Source: a virus. From it: a DNA stretch of 64,000 nt. Of the stretch, positions 8,469-16,158 are shown one piece after another (the first letter of the stretch is position 1; the number at the start of each line of letters is the position of its first letter). The notes below the pieces were generated by a model. The model made no database searches. It was not told the DNA's origin and worked only from the letters and a program-made list of their open reading frames with translations. The DNA lies in the IMG/VR virus record IMGVR_UViG_3300037117_000101, positions 1-64,000 of that record, one strand, 5' to 3'. Position numbers and translations under genes: made by a program.

Positions 8469-9114
8469 CTCGGGCTCTTTTCTTGAGGTAATTATCCTCA
8501 GCCAGCAAACGTCCAATCTCTTCTTGATGCGCCGGAGGGCAAGCAGCGATAACCGCGGCCATCTCACTCGACGCGCGAGGGATGTCGTAGCCTGTACTGT
8601 TTGGGTGATAGGCCTTGAACCGATAGTCTCGAACCACCTTCAATCCCATAAGTCGCGCGGTGGCGATGGCGATGAAGTCCATACCCCACATGAAAGATAC
8701 TTGGGGGTCTATGCGCGGCATCCGTCGTACAACATCTCCGCGAATCGCGATGCACAAAGAATCAGTGTTGGGAACTTCGTAGACGCAGGGCTCAACAAGT
8801 TTCAGATCAGTAAGATTATAGATGTAGCTCGTCCACGCGATATCCGGGGCATACCAACCCACATCCCAGCGAGAGAAAATTCTCTCCATCTCTGAAAACA
8901 TTGTTTCGAAATCAACGGGCAGCGTGACATCAGCCATAACCCACAGGAGAACATCACCGGTGAACTGCGCGCGCGCCTTCTTCCACTGCGCGTTGAAGTA
9001 GTCGGAGGGATCGTCCAGAACCGTTACCCCACAGTGCGGAATGATTCTATTTGCAACCTCTTGCGCATGCTGTTTGGGGCCGGGCCAGTCTGGAACGAAT
9101 GCTTCGAACTTCAT
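8452..9114 (-). CDS. GT-A-like glycosyltransferase
   Basis: A 220-residue protein with GT-A features: a central acidic segment LLWVMADVTLP near residue 57 in the place of a DXD motif, and WGMDFIAIATARLMG around 142-156, which resembles the acceptor-side motif of GT2-like enzymes. No membrane helix. It overlaps the fucosyltransferase by ATGA and the reductase by 17 bp. The assignment rests on motifs and on position between sugar genes. The exact family is not certain. Confidence 0.6.
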   Translation of the reverse strand: MKFEAFVPDWPGPKQHAQEVANRIIPHCGVTVLDDPSDYFNAQWKKARAQFTGDVLLWVMADVTLPVDFETMFSEMERIFSRWDVGWYAPDIAWTSYIYNLTDLKLVEPCVYEVPNTDSLCIAIRGDVVRRMPRIDPQVSFMWGMDFIAIATARLMGLKVVRDYRFKAYHPNSTGYDIPRASSEMAAVIAACPPAHQEEIGRLLAEDNYLKKRARDESQG

Positions 9115-9893
9115 ATCCTAAGCCATCTTTCTGGGACGATATCCGTGTCGTCCGCTTTGTCTTTCTCAACAGCAAACCAACGACGGGGTGCGATCACCGT
9201 TCTGCCCGCTTGATCGTCGCCGATCCACGCGCCCCACCAAGAGAAAGAGGAGTTGGCAACAATGGCATGCTTGCAGGAGGCCATGAGCCTCAAGTCTTCG
9301 TGCTTGTCCGTGCCTTCCACGATGCGGAAGTCAGACGGGAAATGCTCTTTACACCAGTCCGTGTCGTCGGAGAAGACAAAGAACTTGGGGTTGATGTGTT
9401 GGTCACGAATCGTATCCACGGCCCCGGCGTAGTAGTCGAGTCCCGGCATCCCGTGAAAATGTTGTAGACCCACATAGTCCTGACGACGGACGTGAATGAA
9501 CACACTGTTCTGTTTCAATATCTCGGTACTTATTGATTTCGTGTAGGGCTGAAGAGGCTTGAACATCCAATGAGAGTTGAATCGCTTTCGAATGCTGTAC
9601 GATTGAGCCTCAAAGTACTTTTCGGATTGCCAGTACCCCACCATAGTGCGGTCATAGGGCGGCTCCAACATCTGGGAGTCGAACCTCAAACTCTTCTCAT
9701 ACAGGGGCTGGTTCGTTGAGTTGTCTCTGAACTGGAGATCGAAATACTCTTCGAGTGAATACTCGCGATGCGTGCCCTCGATAAGTTCAGATCTATCGAA
9801 AGCAACTTCGAAGCCGTGGCTCTCCAATGCGAAACCGTACGCTCTCTGGAAGAGCTGATTGCCCATCCCGCCTAAAAGCTTGACGACGATCAT
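9111..9893 (-). CDS. GT11 alpha-1,2-fucosyltransferase family
   Basis: A 260-residue inverting transferase of family GT11. All family motifs are visible: LLGGMGNQLFQRAYG at the N-terminus, the GDP-sugar site FIHVRRQDYVG, and NSSFSWWGAW near the C-terminus. GT11 enzymes use GDP-L-fucose, and some O-antigen members use GDP-colitose, which fits either product of the adjacent enzymes. The start at 9893 overlaps the upstream gene by ATGA. An earlier in-frame ATG gives 13 extra residues but has no better ribosome site. Confidence 0.92.
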   Translation of the reverse strand: MIVVKLLGGMGNQLFQRAYGFALESHGFEVAFDRSELIEGTHREYSLEEYFDLQFRDNSTNQPLYEKSLRFDSQMLEPPYDRTMVGYWQSEKYFEAQSYSIRKRFNSHWMFKPLQPYTKSISTEILKQNSVFIHVRRQDYVGLQHFHGMPGLDYYAGAVDTIRDQHINPKFFVFSDDTDWCKEHFPSDFRIVEGTDKHEDLRLMASCKHAIVANSSFSWWGAWIGDDQAGRTVIAPRRWFAVEKDKADDTDIVPERWLRI

Positions 9894-10549
9894 TTGGTAG
9901 CCCCGTGCAATGACTGCATGGCTTTCATCCAACCCGCAAGATAGTCAACTACGAAATGACTTCGGGGATAGTGCCAAGAGATGTGCCCGACAAAATCTAT
10001 CAGATCCGCGGCACGGATCACGCCGCCTTGAATCCACGGACCCAGTACTTGGCCCACGTACATGTCTTCTGCCCAGACGTGCGGTTCGGTATCGACGATA
10101 ACGCGAGCTGCTTTGGCTGAGACGAAATAGCCTCTACCGCCAGAGGGCCACGAATAAACTCCACGATACTCCCCGCGCTCATCCTTGTAATCGAAAGGCA
10201 GGCTTCCCACCGGATGGCCTACACAAAACTTACCGGCCACATCATGGGACTCAAATCCACAAGCCATCAACCCCCGTGGGATGATGAAGGTGTCGGTGTC
10301 GCAAAGAAACGTGAACTCGTATGCGGCGGCTACCGACCACCGCAAAATCTCGCGTGTCTTCTGCGGCAACGAATCATAATCGTCTGGCGCGTCTACAGAC
10401 ACTTCGTCTGTTTTCGATGGCGTGCCCCGGCCAATGAAGAAACGTAAATCAGCGTCTCGCACATCACGACCCCACGTTTGCCTGATGGTTTCGTGACTGC
10501 CTCTTTCTAAATCGCGCTGACACGACTTCACTGCCAGAAGAAGTCTCAT
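9890..10549 (-). CDS. GT31-like glycosyltransferase, first gene of glycan operon
   Basis: A 219-residue protein with the GT31 motifs HETIRQTWGRD (19-29), LCDTDTF with D84-x-D86, and AEDMYVGQVLG with E161-D162. It is paralogous in layout to the product of 2261-2917, which closes the operon, but shares little sequence outside the motifs. The start at 10549 has AGGAG five bases upstream and follows the stop of the repeat-containing structural gene by 8 bp. Probably transfers a hexose, donor unknown. Confidence 0.78.
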   Translation of the reverse strand: MRLLLAVKSCQRDLERGSHETIRQTWGRDVRDADLRFFIGRGTPSKTDEVSVDAPDDYDSLPQKTREILRWSVAAAYEFTFLCDTDTFIIPRGLMACGFESHDVAGKFCVGHPVGSLPFDYKDERGEYRGVYSWPSGGRGYFVSAKAARVIVDTEPHVWAEDMYVGQVLGPWIQGGVIRAADLIDFVGHISWHYPRSHFVVDYLAGWMKAMQSLHGATK

Positions 10550-10557
10550 AAGGACTC

Positions 10558-12204
10558 CTAGAAATTGCCCTTGTTGTAACTCATTTCGAACTTGGTCAAG
10601 TAGGCTTGGAATAAATCCGGCCCGCTGATGGTCCCGCCGAACTGCACACCCAAACTCAACTGTATGATGGGCTCTCGGTGACGACTCGGGCGCGAATGGC
10701 CCGAAATAGTCTGGGGCGGATTGATTGAGTATCCGCTTCCGTAGTACTGCGTCCCGCCAATCCACAAGCGGCCAGCGCAACTAACGACCGGCGTACCCAC
10801 GCCGTTTCCGGCGAGCGTAGCAATCAGCGTCCAACTATTCATTGTACCCGGCACCAGAGCCGTGGGGCTCACCAAAGTAAACAGGGTGTCGATAACCTGC
10901 GCCTGACCGAAGCCAAAATAGTTCTGTGACAGAATGATATTGACAGTCGGACTAACCGCAGAGGCAGGAATGAAAACCATTCCCTGCGCGGTCACTGTGT
11001 AAACCTTGCCTGAGAGGCGAAGGTTGTCGGGCGCGACTAAGAGTTCGCCCGGCGCCTGCACGCGTCCCTGAAAACCTTGGTTGTCCGGGGTTCCCGGAGT
11101 TGACCAACGTGGCGGCAGCACAGAGCCCGCATTCACATTGGGGAGAAAACTTGGCTGGTGAAACAACTGCAACGTATTGGAGTTCGTGTCCAGATACGCA
11201 GGATTCGATAACGTGACTCCGAACTCTCTCAAGATGTACGGAGACGGCTGACTCCCCACCGGGTTCGACGAGAACACACCCATGCTGCCACGACCTGCCA
11301 TGGCGCACGCAAGCGACACCACAACCTCGCCCGTCAAATTTCCGATAAGAGAACCCTGCCCCGCCATAGCTGCGGCCAAAGAGGCCGAAGCGGATAGTGT
11401 GGCCGAGAGCGAACCCGTTCCAGCCATTGCGGCAACGAGGTTCGGACTGATAAATGTAGTGAGGTTTGCAACAACCGAGCCATGTCCTGCAAGAACTGCG
11501 GCTAAAGATCCGGTACCGGAAAGTGTTCCGCTAAGAGATCCGGCCCCGGCCATCGCTGCCACAATATTCGAGAGCGATGCTCCTGCCTTGAACGCGACGC
11601 CAACAATCCCTCCGGCTGGGGAACCTGCAGTCGATATGCCGAGAACTGCGCCCGTCTGCGGCGAGCTGTACGTTGTATAGGCCCCTGCTTGACGAACGTT
11701 TTGAAAGGATGAAGTCTCAAGGATCATCGGCGGTGTCGCGCTCCACCCGCCAACTCCATTCCGATCATATATGCCGCAGAACGCTATTTCGTCTGTGCCC
11801 GACGTGTTTGCCGAGGCGGTATTGCTGAGACCTGCCGAAACCAGCGCCCCCTCTAGGAATAGCACGTCGAATATAGGCGTGCCGCCCGTGATGGGAACGA
11901 CCCAGACATACAGAAGTGCTGTACCGGAATTTGGCTGCCAATTCGCCGTAACAACTAGCGCGGCGTTTGCGGGCGCGCCGAAAGTGTAACCGAACTGATA
12001 GTCGTCAGTCCCGTCCGATATCAACGTAGTTGACGCGTACACGTTCGAACTTGAGTCCGTGACGACGACGGGTGTATCAACAGTAGGCGCGACAGCAAGA
12101 AAGCAAATCATCGCACCCGAAGGAACGTTGATAGCGTTCGAAGTCACAGGTGAGAAAGCTGAGCCACCCGTAAAACTTACAAGAGGAGTCCCGAAAATAC
12201 TCAT
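10558..12204 (-). CDS. Large virion-type protein with AMAGxGSL repeats
   Basis: A 548-residue, low-charge protein. The first ~210 residues are beta-rich. Residues ~210-310 contain an irregular repeat of about 11-25 residues built on (V/A)AAMAGxGSLSxTLS, seen about six times. The last ~230 residues are again beta-rich and end in a short charged tail. This looks like a tail fibre, spike or decoration protein with a repetitive shaft. Start ATG at 12204 with AAGGAG. Its Ser/Thr density and position next to the glycan operon make it a possible glycosylation target, which is inference. Confidence 0.65.
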   Translation of the reverse strand: MSIFGTPLVSFTGGSAFSPVTSNAINVPSGAMICFLAVAPTVDTPVVVTDSSSNVYASTTLISDGTDDYQFGYTFGAPANAALVVTANWQPNSGTALLYVWVVPITGGTPIFDVLFLEGALVSAGLSNTASANTSGTDEIAFCGIYDRNGVGGWSATPPMILETSSFQNVRQAGAYTTYSSPQTGAVLGISTAGSPAGGIVGVAFKAGASLSNIVAAMAGAGSLSGTLSGTGSLAAVLAGHGSVVANLTTFISPNLVAAMAGTGSLSATLSASASLAAAMAGQGSLIGNLTGEVVVSLACAMAGRGSMGVFSSNPVGSQPSPYILREFGVTLSNPAYLDTNSNTLQLFHQPSFLPNVNAGSVLPPRWSTPGTPDNQGFQGRVQAPGELLVAPDNLRLSGKVYTVTAQGMVFIPASAVSPTVNIILSQNYFGFGQAQVIDTLFTLVSPTALVPGTMNSWTLIATLAGNGVGTPVVSCAGRLWIGGTQYYGSGYSINPPQTISGHSRPSRHREPIIQLSLGVQFGGTISGPDLFQAYLTKFEMSYNKGNF

Positions 12205-12213
12205 GGGCGCTCC

Positions 12214-12654
12214 TTAGGATTCTGTAATCGTCAGCGCGCCGATGGCGAAGCTCGGAGTTATCCCCGAACTAACCGCCAAAGGCGTAGTCAAGGCTCCGAA
12301 CCAAAGCAGGTTGCCCGTGCCGGACGCGAGGGTTCCGATAGCGGCGTACGTTTCTGATTCGCTGCCGCCTGTTGCTGCCGGGAAAGTCACCGCGGCGACG
12401 TTCGAAATCGTCTCGCCCGTAATTGCCCAGCCGCCGGACGTGCGCGCGACTGGCACGCGGGAATAACTCGTGTAGGCCGCTTCGCTCGTGGTCTGGTTGC
12501 CGGTAGCGCCCGGGTTCGCAGTATGCAAGCTGACGTACAAGTTAGTCAGCGGGCTGCCCGCGTTCGCGAGCAAGCTAGCGATCTCTGAGAACGTTGCTTG
12601 AAAGATTGCTTCAAGGAACAAGATGCTGTTGGTGTTTCCTTTTCCGGTTGCCAT
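12214..12654 (-). CDS. Conserved phage structural-type protein
   Basis: A 146-residue protein. The segment NLYVSLHTANPGATGNQTT followed by SEAAYTSYSRVPVARTSGGW is a pattern I recognise from small proteins in many phage structural regions, of uncharacterised role. Beta-rich, few charges, no signal peptide. Start ATG at 12654 with AAGGAG. Sits between two proteins of the same block with 8-9 bp gaps, so all are probably one transcript. Confidence 0.65.
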   Translation of the reverse strand: MATGKGNTNSILFLEAIFQATFSEIASLLANAGSPLTNLYVSLHTANPGATGNQTTSEAAYTSYSRVPVARTSGGWAITGETISNVAAVTFPAATGGSESETYAAIGTLASGTGNLLWFGALTTPLAVSSGITPSFAIGALTITES

Positions 12655-12662
12655 GATGCTCC

Positions 12663-13007
12663 TTATTTCTTTGCGTTGTTAATCGCGTTGTTGCCCTTAG
12701 CCGCCAACAGCCCTGTGACGCCCATCGCTACCTGCGTCCCGGCAATCATCACTTGAAGAATCATGAGGCCAGTGTGATCAGGAGCTATGTGGGGTGCAGC
12801 GAACAAACCCAAACACCCTGCCAGAAGCGGGCCACCTGTTTTCACGATGAAGTTAAGTGCAGGATGAGCAACAAGCCACGTTGCCGAGGAGTTTGTTTCC
12901 ACTGCGATCTTCTTGACGTCCACGCCAATGTATGTGGTGTATGCGTCAAGAAATTGACCAGTAGTTCCCAAAGCGGTCGCTGCCGCCAAAACGATGAAGG
13001 TGACCAT
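12663..13007 (-). CDS. Membrane protein, 114 aa, possible holin
   Basis: Three hydrophobic stretches are visible: residues 2-21, about 60-75 and about 83-105, with a short lysine-rich C-terminus. Size and topology would fit a holin, but there is no endolysin next to it (the GH108 gene is 42 kb away), so the assignment is weak. Start ATG at 13007 with AAGGAG. Confidence 0.5.
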   Translation of the reverse strand: MVTFIVLAAATALGTTGQFLDAYTTYIGVDVKKIAVETNSSATWLVAHPALNFIVKTGGPLLAGCLGLFAAPHIAPDHTGLMILQVMIAGTQVAMGVTGLLAAKGNNAINNAKK

Positions 13008-13015
13008 GGTGCTCC

Positions 13016-14056
13016 TTAGGAGTAGTACGCGACCCCGAGGTGATCGAGGTGGTACACAGCCTTGCCGCCCTGAACCGTCACTTGAAGAATGTCCTGCAAC
13101 TGTGCGTTTTCCGAGAACACGTCGGCGAAATAGCCCGCGAGTGTGTTGGTAAGACCCTGACCCAAACGGGTGTAGTACTTACCGAACAGAACCTGCTTCG
13201 TGGTGCCGCTGCCGTTGCCCGGTGAAGTAGCAGTCGTAGCCGCCGCGATAGTAACTGCGCCGCTCGACGTAACGATACCAGCCAGCGCGCGACCGGCCAA
13301 GACACCGCCGCCCAGCGTGATGGAGGTGTTGGCGAGAATGTTTCCGCCCATCGTGGAAGTGGCAACGGAAGTGAACGAACTGCCGACCAACCAAACCACG
13401 TTAGAGGGGTCCGCGCCGTTCTCGAACGTCACTGCTTGGCCTGAGGCCAAGTTGATGGTCGATGATCCCTTGAACACATACAGACCGGCGCCGTTCAGGA
13501 CGAGACCTGTCGTCATGAGCGCAGCACCGAAACTGTAGTTGCCCGGGGTGACGACATTCCCACCCGAGAAGGCAGTGCTCAAGTTGATTGATCCGCCCAA
13601 GGATGTGAAAGACAGACCAGTGTAATAATTGTACGCGATTAAAGCCGCGGCCTGCGCCGCTGCTGCGTCGGTGTTATCGATGGAGTACGGAGCTGTGACT
13701 ACGCCCGGAGGAAAGCCGGTAATCGATGGTGTCGGAAATGATCCGATGTTCCCGCCTTTGATCACAGTGCCCGGGGTAGCGTTGGTGATGCCTGCCGCCG
13801 CGAGTATCGTGTAATTTGCAGCCGCGCCCAATTTGGAAGCAACGCTTGAGCCACCGCCGCCAGCACCGTTGGACGGAAACAGCGTGACAACACCCAACTT
13901 GTTGACGTTAACAACGATGTCGCCGCCTTCATCTATGATTTGCAGGAGGTCCAGCCCGAGAGGATTTGGTAAAGAGGCGAGTGCGGGAATCGAGCCCGGA
14001 GTCAAGAAGAGACGACCCCAATCGGCCTGCGTTCCTTTCGTTATCGTTGCTGACAT
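13016..14056 (-). CDS. DUF3494 ice-binding-like domain protein
   Basis: A 346-residue protein. Residues ~72-285 match the DUF3494 beta-helix of ice-binding proteins: LGAAANYTILAAAGITN, then GGNIGSFP, ITGFPPG, a short alpha-helix rich in AAAQAAALIAYN, VVTPGNYSF, LNGAGLYVFKGSSTIN, VVWLVGSS, GNILANTSITL and GRALAGIVTSSGAVTI, in the usual order. The N-terminal ~70 residues (including GTQADWGRLFLTPGS) and the last ~60 residues (GKYYTRLGQGL... to the C-terminus) are outside the domain and may attach it to the virion. No signal peptide, so it is not a secreted bacterial type. Start ATG at 14056 with AGGAGA. Lies in the structural block between membrane and coiled-coil small proteins. Confidence 0.82.
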   Translation of the reverse strand: MSATITKGTQADWGRLFLTPGSIPALASLPNPLGLDLLQIIDEGGDIVVNVNKLGVVTLFPSNGAGGGGSSVASKLGAAANYTILAAAGITNATPGTVIKGGNIGSFPTPSITGFPPGVVTAPYSIDNTDAAAAQAAALIAYNYYTGLSFTSLGGSINLSTAFSGGNVVTPGNYSFGAALMTTGLVLNGAGLYVFKGSSTINLASGQAVTFENGADPSNVVWLVGSSFTSVATSTMGGNILANTSITLGGGVLAGRALAGIVTSSGAVTIAAATTATSPGNGSGTTKQVLFGKYYTRLGQGLTNTLAGYFADVFSENAQLQDILQVTVQGGKAVYHLDHLGVAYYS

Positions 14057-14160
14057 GCTGAATCTCCTGTGGTTCTATAAGTGCCCGGCGATATTCTGCG
14101 TGGTGTGCACCACCGCATGAAGGGGGCCCTTCGCGCCGGACCGGCCCCGCAGAGTTTCAA

Positions 14161-14394
14161 TTACAGAAGCGACTTGATCTTGGCGACGAATGCGGTCAGA
14201 TCGGCGGAAGCTGTAGTCTCGACCTTCGAAACTTCGGTCGTGACATCGAGCTTCAACTTTGCGATCTCAGCCTTCACCTTGACTTCCTCGGACTTCGCCC
14301 AAGCTTCGGCAACTGCTCCGAACACGCCCTTCAAGGTCGCGTACACGCCGATGCCTGCCAACCCAGCAATTACTCCTGCGATTACGATAAACAT
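14161..14394 (-). CDS. Membrane-anchored helical protein, 77 aa
   Basis: One N-terminal membrane helix (residues 2-27) followed by a charged, lysine/glutamate-rich helix that looks like a coiled coil (EEVKVKAEIAKLKLDV). Start ATG at 14394 with AAAAGGAGA. It follows groES by 12 bp. The layout resembles short inner-membrane spanin-like or tail-associated proteins. Function not established. Confidence 0.6.
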   Translation of the reverse strand: MFIVIAGVIAGLAGIGVYATLKGVFGAVAEAWAKSEEVKVKAEIAKLKLDVTTEVSKVETTASADLTAFVAKIKSLL

Positions 14395-14406
14395 TGTGGT
14401 CTCCTT

Positions 14407-14727
14407 TTAGATGACTGCGAGAATTTCATTCTCTTTCAAAATCAGCATCTCAACGCCATCAAGTTTGATGTCGTTGCCGCTGTACTTCCCGAACAGGATT
14501 TGATCTCCGACGATGACTTCCATCGGAATGCGCTTGAAGGTAACGGGGTCGATTGCACCGTTGCCGACAGCCAACACTTTGCCCATCTGCGGTTTTTCTT
14601 TTGCCGACTCCGGGATGAACAACCCACTGGCCGTCTTCTCGTCATCTTGAACGGGTGAAACGAGCACGCGGTCTTGGAGAGGACGCGGGTACGACTTTTT
14701 TGCCGTCTTGCTTGATGCCTTGCTCAT
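14407..14727 (-). CDS. groES: GroES-like co-chaperonin
   Basis: A 106-residue Cpn10. Seen: PLQDRVLVSPV, the mobile loop KTASGLFIPESAKEKPQMGKVLAVG, VGDQILFGKYSG and the C-terminal LKENEILAVI. About ten extra basic residues precede the usual N-terminus. Phage GroES-type proteins (T4 gp31, for example) replace host GroES so that GroEL can fold large virion proteins. No groEL occurs in the window, so it presumably works with host GroEL. Start ATG at 14727 with AAAGGAAA, just downstream of the tRNA cluster. Confidence 0.93.
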   Translation of the reverse strand: MSKASSKTAKKSYPRPLQDRVLVSPVQDDEKTASGLFIPESAKEKPQMGKVLAVGNGAIDPVTFKRIPMEVIVGDQILFGKYSGNDIKLDGVEMLILKENEILAVI

Positions 14728-14765
14728 TGTGTTTCCTTTCGTGTGGTGCGATTGTACTTCTCAAA

Positions 14766-14839
14766 TGGCAGGCCGGGAGAGACTTGAACTCCCAAGTCCC
14801 GGGTTGGAGCCGGGCAGTTTGCATTAAGCTTACCAGCCT
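14766..14839 (-). tRNA. tRNA-Trp (anticodon CCA)
   Basis: The acceptor stem AGGCUGG/CCGGCCU with G discriminator and encoded CCA, anticodon stem CCCGG/CCGGG with loop CUCCAAC (anticodon CCA), and a T-arm with loop UUCAAGU fold as a standard tRNA. The D-stem is weak (only two or three pairs). First of four tRNAs spaced by 2-9 bp. Confidence 0.85.
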
Positions 14840-14846
14840 ATCGATG

Positions 14847-14922
14847 TGGTTGGCGGGCTAGGATTCGAACCCAGACTCGTTGGTTCAGAGCCAACTGTGC
14901 TACCGGATTACACTACCTGCCA
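14847..14922 (-). tRNA. tRNA-Gln (anticodon CUG)
   Basis: Acceptor UGGCAGG/CCCGCCA with one A-C mismatch, D-stem GUGU/GCAC, anticodon stem GUUGG/CCAAC with loop CUCUGAA (anticodon CUG), T-stem CUGGG/CCUAG with loop UUCGAAU, A discriminator and encoded CCA. Reads CAG codons. Confidence 0.88.
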
Positions 14923-14931
14923 AGAAAAAAT

Positions 14932-15010
14932 TGGTAGGGTGAGGTGGATTTGAACCACCGTTCTCCTCTGTCCGAGAGAGGCGAGGACAACCAGACTCCT
15001 CTATCACCCT
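14932..15010 (-). tRNA. tRNA-Pro (anticodon CGG)
   Basis: Acceptor AGGGUGA/UCACCCU, D-stem GAGG/CCUC with an 11-base loop, anticodon stem CCUCU/AGAGG with loop CUCGGAC (anticodon CGG), T-stem GGUGG/CCACC with loop UUCAAAU, A discriminator and encoded CCA. Reads CCG. Confidence 0.88.
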
Positions 15011-15012
15011 AG

Positions 15013-15086
15013 TGGGGTGACGGGAGGGTGTTGGTCCCTCGTACCGCGATTCACAATCGCGTGCTCTGCCGTTGAGCTACCGTCAC
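15013..15086 (-). tRNA. tRNA-His (anticodon GUG), odd T-loop
   Basis: Acceptor GUGACGG/CCGUCAC with C discriminator (the His identity base) and encoded CCA, D-stem GCUC/GAGC, anticodon stem CGCGA/UCGCG with loop UUGUGAA (anticodon GUG). The T-stem GAGGG/CCCUC closes the loop ACCAACA instead of the usual UUCRANY, so the ribothymidine/pseudouridine signature is missing. The base before the acceptor is U, so the G-1 typical of tRNA-His is not encoded. Confidence 0.78.
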
Positions 15087-15286
15087 ACTCGTTTGGACTG
15101 GCTGCGCATCTTGTGGATGCTGCGGCTGCTGTCCGAGTGTGAATGCTTTCATGTTACTCCTCAAATGGTGCGGCCATTCATATCGCCCCGGGTACGCTTG
15201 GAAGTGGCCCGGCGTTTCGTGGGAGGGTTCATCAGTGAGACGTAGACCGCGACGTTGATCTCACCATCTTGACCTCGGCAAATCTC

Positions 15287-15508
15287 TTACTGCAAATTCG
15301 AACGTGTTCTCTGGTCCATAGTGGTGTTCATCCCACAAGTGATCATGGGGTAGTTCGGCGTCCACGGATACGGAGCCGCTGGTGCGGGAGCCGGATTCGG
15401 GATGTAGATCGGAATAGCCTGAGGCTGCCGCAAGGACAGATCCAAAAGTTGACGCCGGAGTTCCTTCACTTCCCTTTCCAACTCTTCGATACGCTGTTTC
15501 TGATTCAT
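15287..15508 (-). CDS. Small coiled-coil protein with Pro-rich tail
   Basis: A 73-residue protein. Residues 1-30 (MNQKQRIEELEREVKEL...) are a clear heptad coiled coil, followed by a proline-rich stretch (IPNPAPAPAAPYPWTP) and a short polar tail. The start at 15508 has AGAGGAAG upstream and overlaps the stop of a small membrane-protein gene by ATGA. Oligomerising linker or scaffold-type protein, function unknown. Confidence 0.6.
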   Translation of the reverse strand: MNQKQRIEELEREVKELRRQLLDLSLRQPQAIPIYIPNPAPAPAAPYPWTPNYPMITCGMNTTMDQRTRSNLQ

Positions 15509-15657
15509 TGCTTCCTCTTGAAACTTTCTCCACAACCACATCGCGGTCGGGAACACGGCTTGTTGCGTCTTGGGAACAACTTCTGCCACGCGACAATTCC
15601 CCACGCGTAGACTATGATCCAAAGCGAAAATGCGTAACCGAACAGGGATGCGATCAT
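15505..15657 (-). CDS. Small membrane protein, 50 aa
   Basis: The frame starts MIASLFGYAFSLWIIVYAWG, giving one strong membrane helix, followed by a basic, cysteine-containing tail (three Cys). GCGAGG lies five bases before the ATG, and the stop overlaps the ATG of the coiled-coil gene (ATGA), which supports real coupled translation. Topology suggests a small inner-membrane factor such as a lysis accessory protein. Confidence 0.55.
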   Translation of the reverse strand: MIASLFGYAFSLWIIVYAWGIVAWQKLFPRRNKPCSRPRCGCGESFKRKQ

Positions 15658-15669
15658 AGCGCCTCGCAA

Positions 15670-15993
15670 TTATCCAATTCGCGTGGACTCGAACTTCTCG
15701 CCCTTGCCCGGCTCTTCCAAATCGCCGCCCGGGGGCGTGTCCTTGCCCAGTTTACTGAGGTTCTGGCCTTCCTGCAATTCGACCGCGCGCTTGTGCGCGC
15801 CTGCGTCGGCCTTGGCCTCTGTTACCGCGGTGTCGGTCGAGAAGCGGTACTTGAACGGGCCGGGCTCGACGGACTTGCCTGTCGAACGCGTGCCCGCGTT
15901 GGGAGCACCATCCATCATATCCGCAGCGTCGATTGCTTCCGGCGCGGTTTTCTTCATGGCCTCAACGGCCTCCTGCGAATTCTTGACCTTCAT
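15670..15993 (-). CDS. Hypothetical 107-aa polar protein
   Basis: Starts MKVKNSQEAVEAMKK at 15993 with TTAGGAG. Mostly charged and disordered-looking (many E, K, G, P, D), with no domain recognised. The same frame is open upstream, interrupted by one TAA after a seven-codon ORF with its own strong ribosome site, so an N-terminal extension may have been lost. Confidence 0.6.
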   Translation of the reverse strand: MKVKNSQEAVEAMKKTAPEAIDAADMMDGAPNAGTRSTGKSVEPGPFKYRFSTDTAVTEAKADAGAHKRAVELQEGQNLSKLGKDTPPGGDLEEPGKGEKFESTRIG

Positions 15994-16080
15994 GGTGGCT
16001 CCTAAAATAAGCGCCCGTCTCTCCGGGCCCGTCAAGCCTAGTAGGTCGGCTTTCACCAGATGCTTGCGTGTATCAACGGC

Positions 16081-16115
16081 TTATAGCCGGTTCACTTCGT
16101 TCATCAGTCACCTCC
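16081..16115 (-). other. Seven-codon mini-ORF with perfect ribosome site
   Basis: GGAGGTGA stands four bases before an ATG that opens MNEVNRL and then a TAA. The frame continues in phase, without another stop, into the gene ending at 15670. It is either a leader peptide or the broken start of a longer form of that gene. Confidence 0.4.
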
Positions 16116-16158
16116 GTAGGTGAATCTAACCGAACACGGACTTGACAGCTTTTTGCAG

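Noticed and set aside
9893-10780. 296-residue form of the first glycan-operon protein
   Set aside because: The extra N-terminus is read from inside the upstream structural gene. The ATG at 10549 has a good ribosome site and begins the conserved domain.
15051-15152. 33-codon minus-strand frame with a GAGGAG site
   Set aside because: Most of it runs through the tRNA-His gene. It is more likely non-coding leader or fortuitous.
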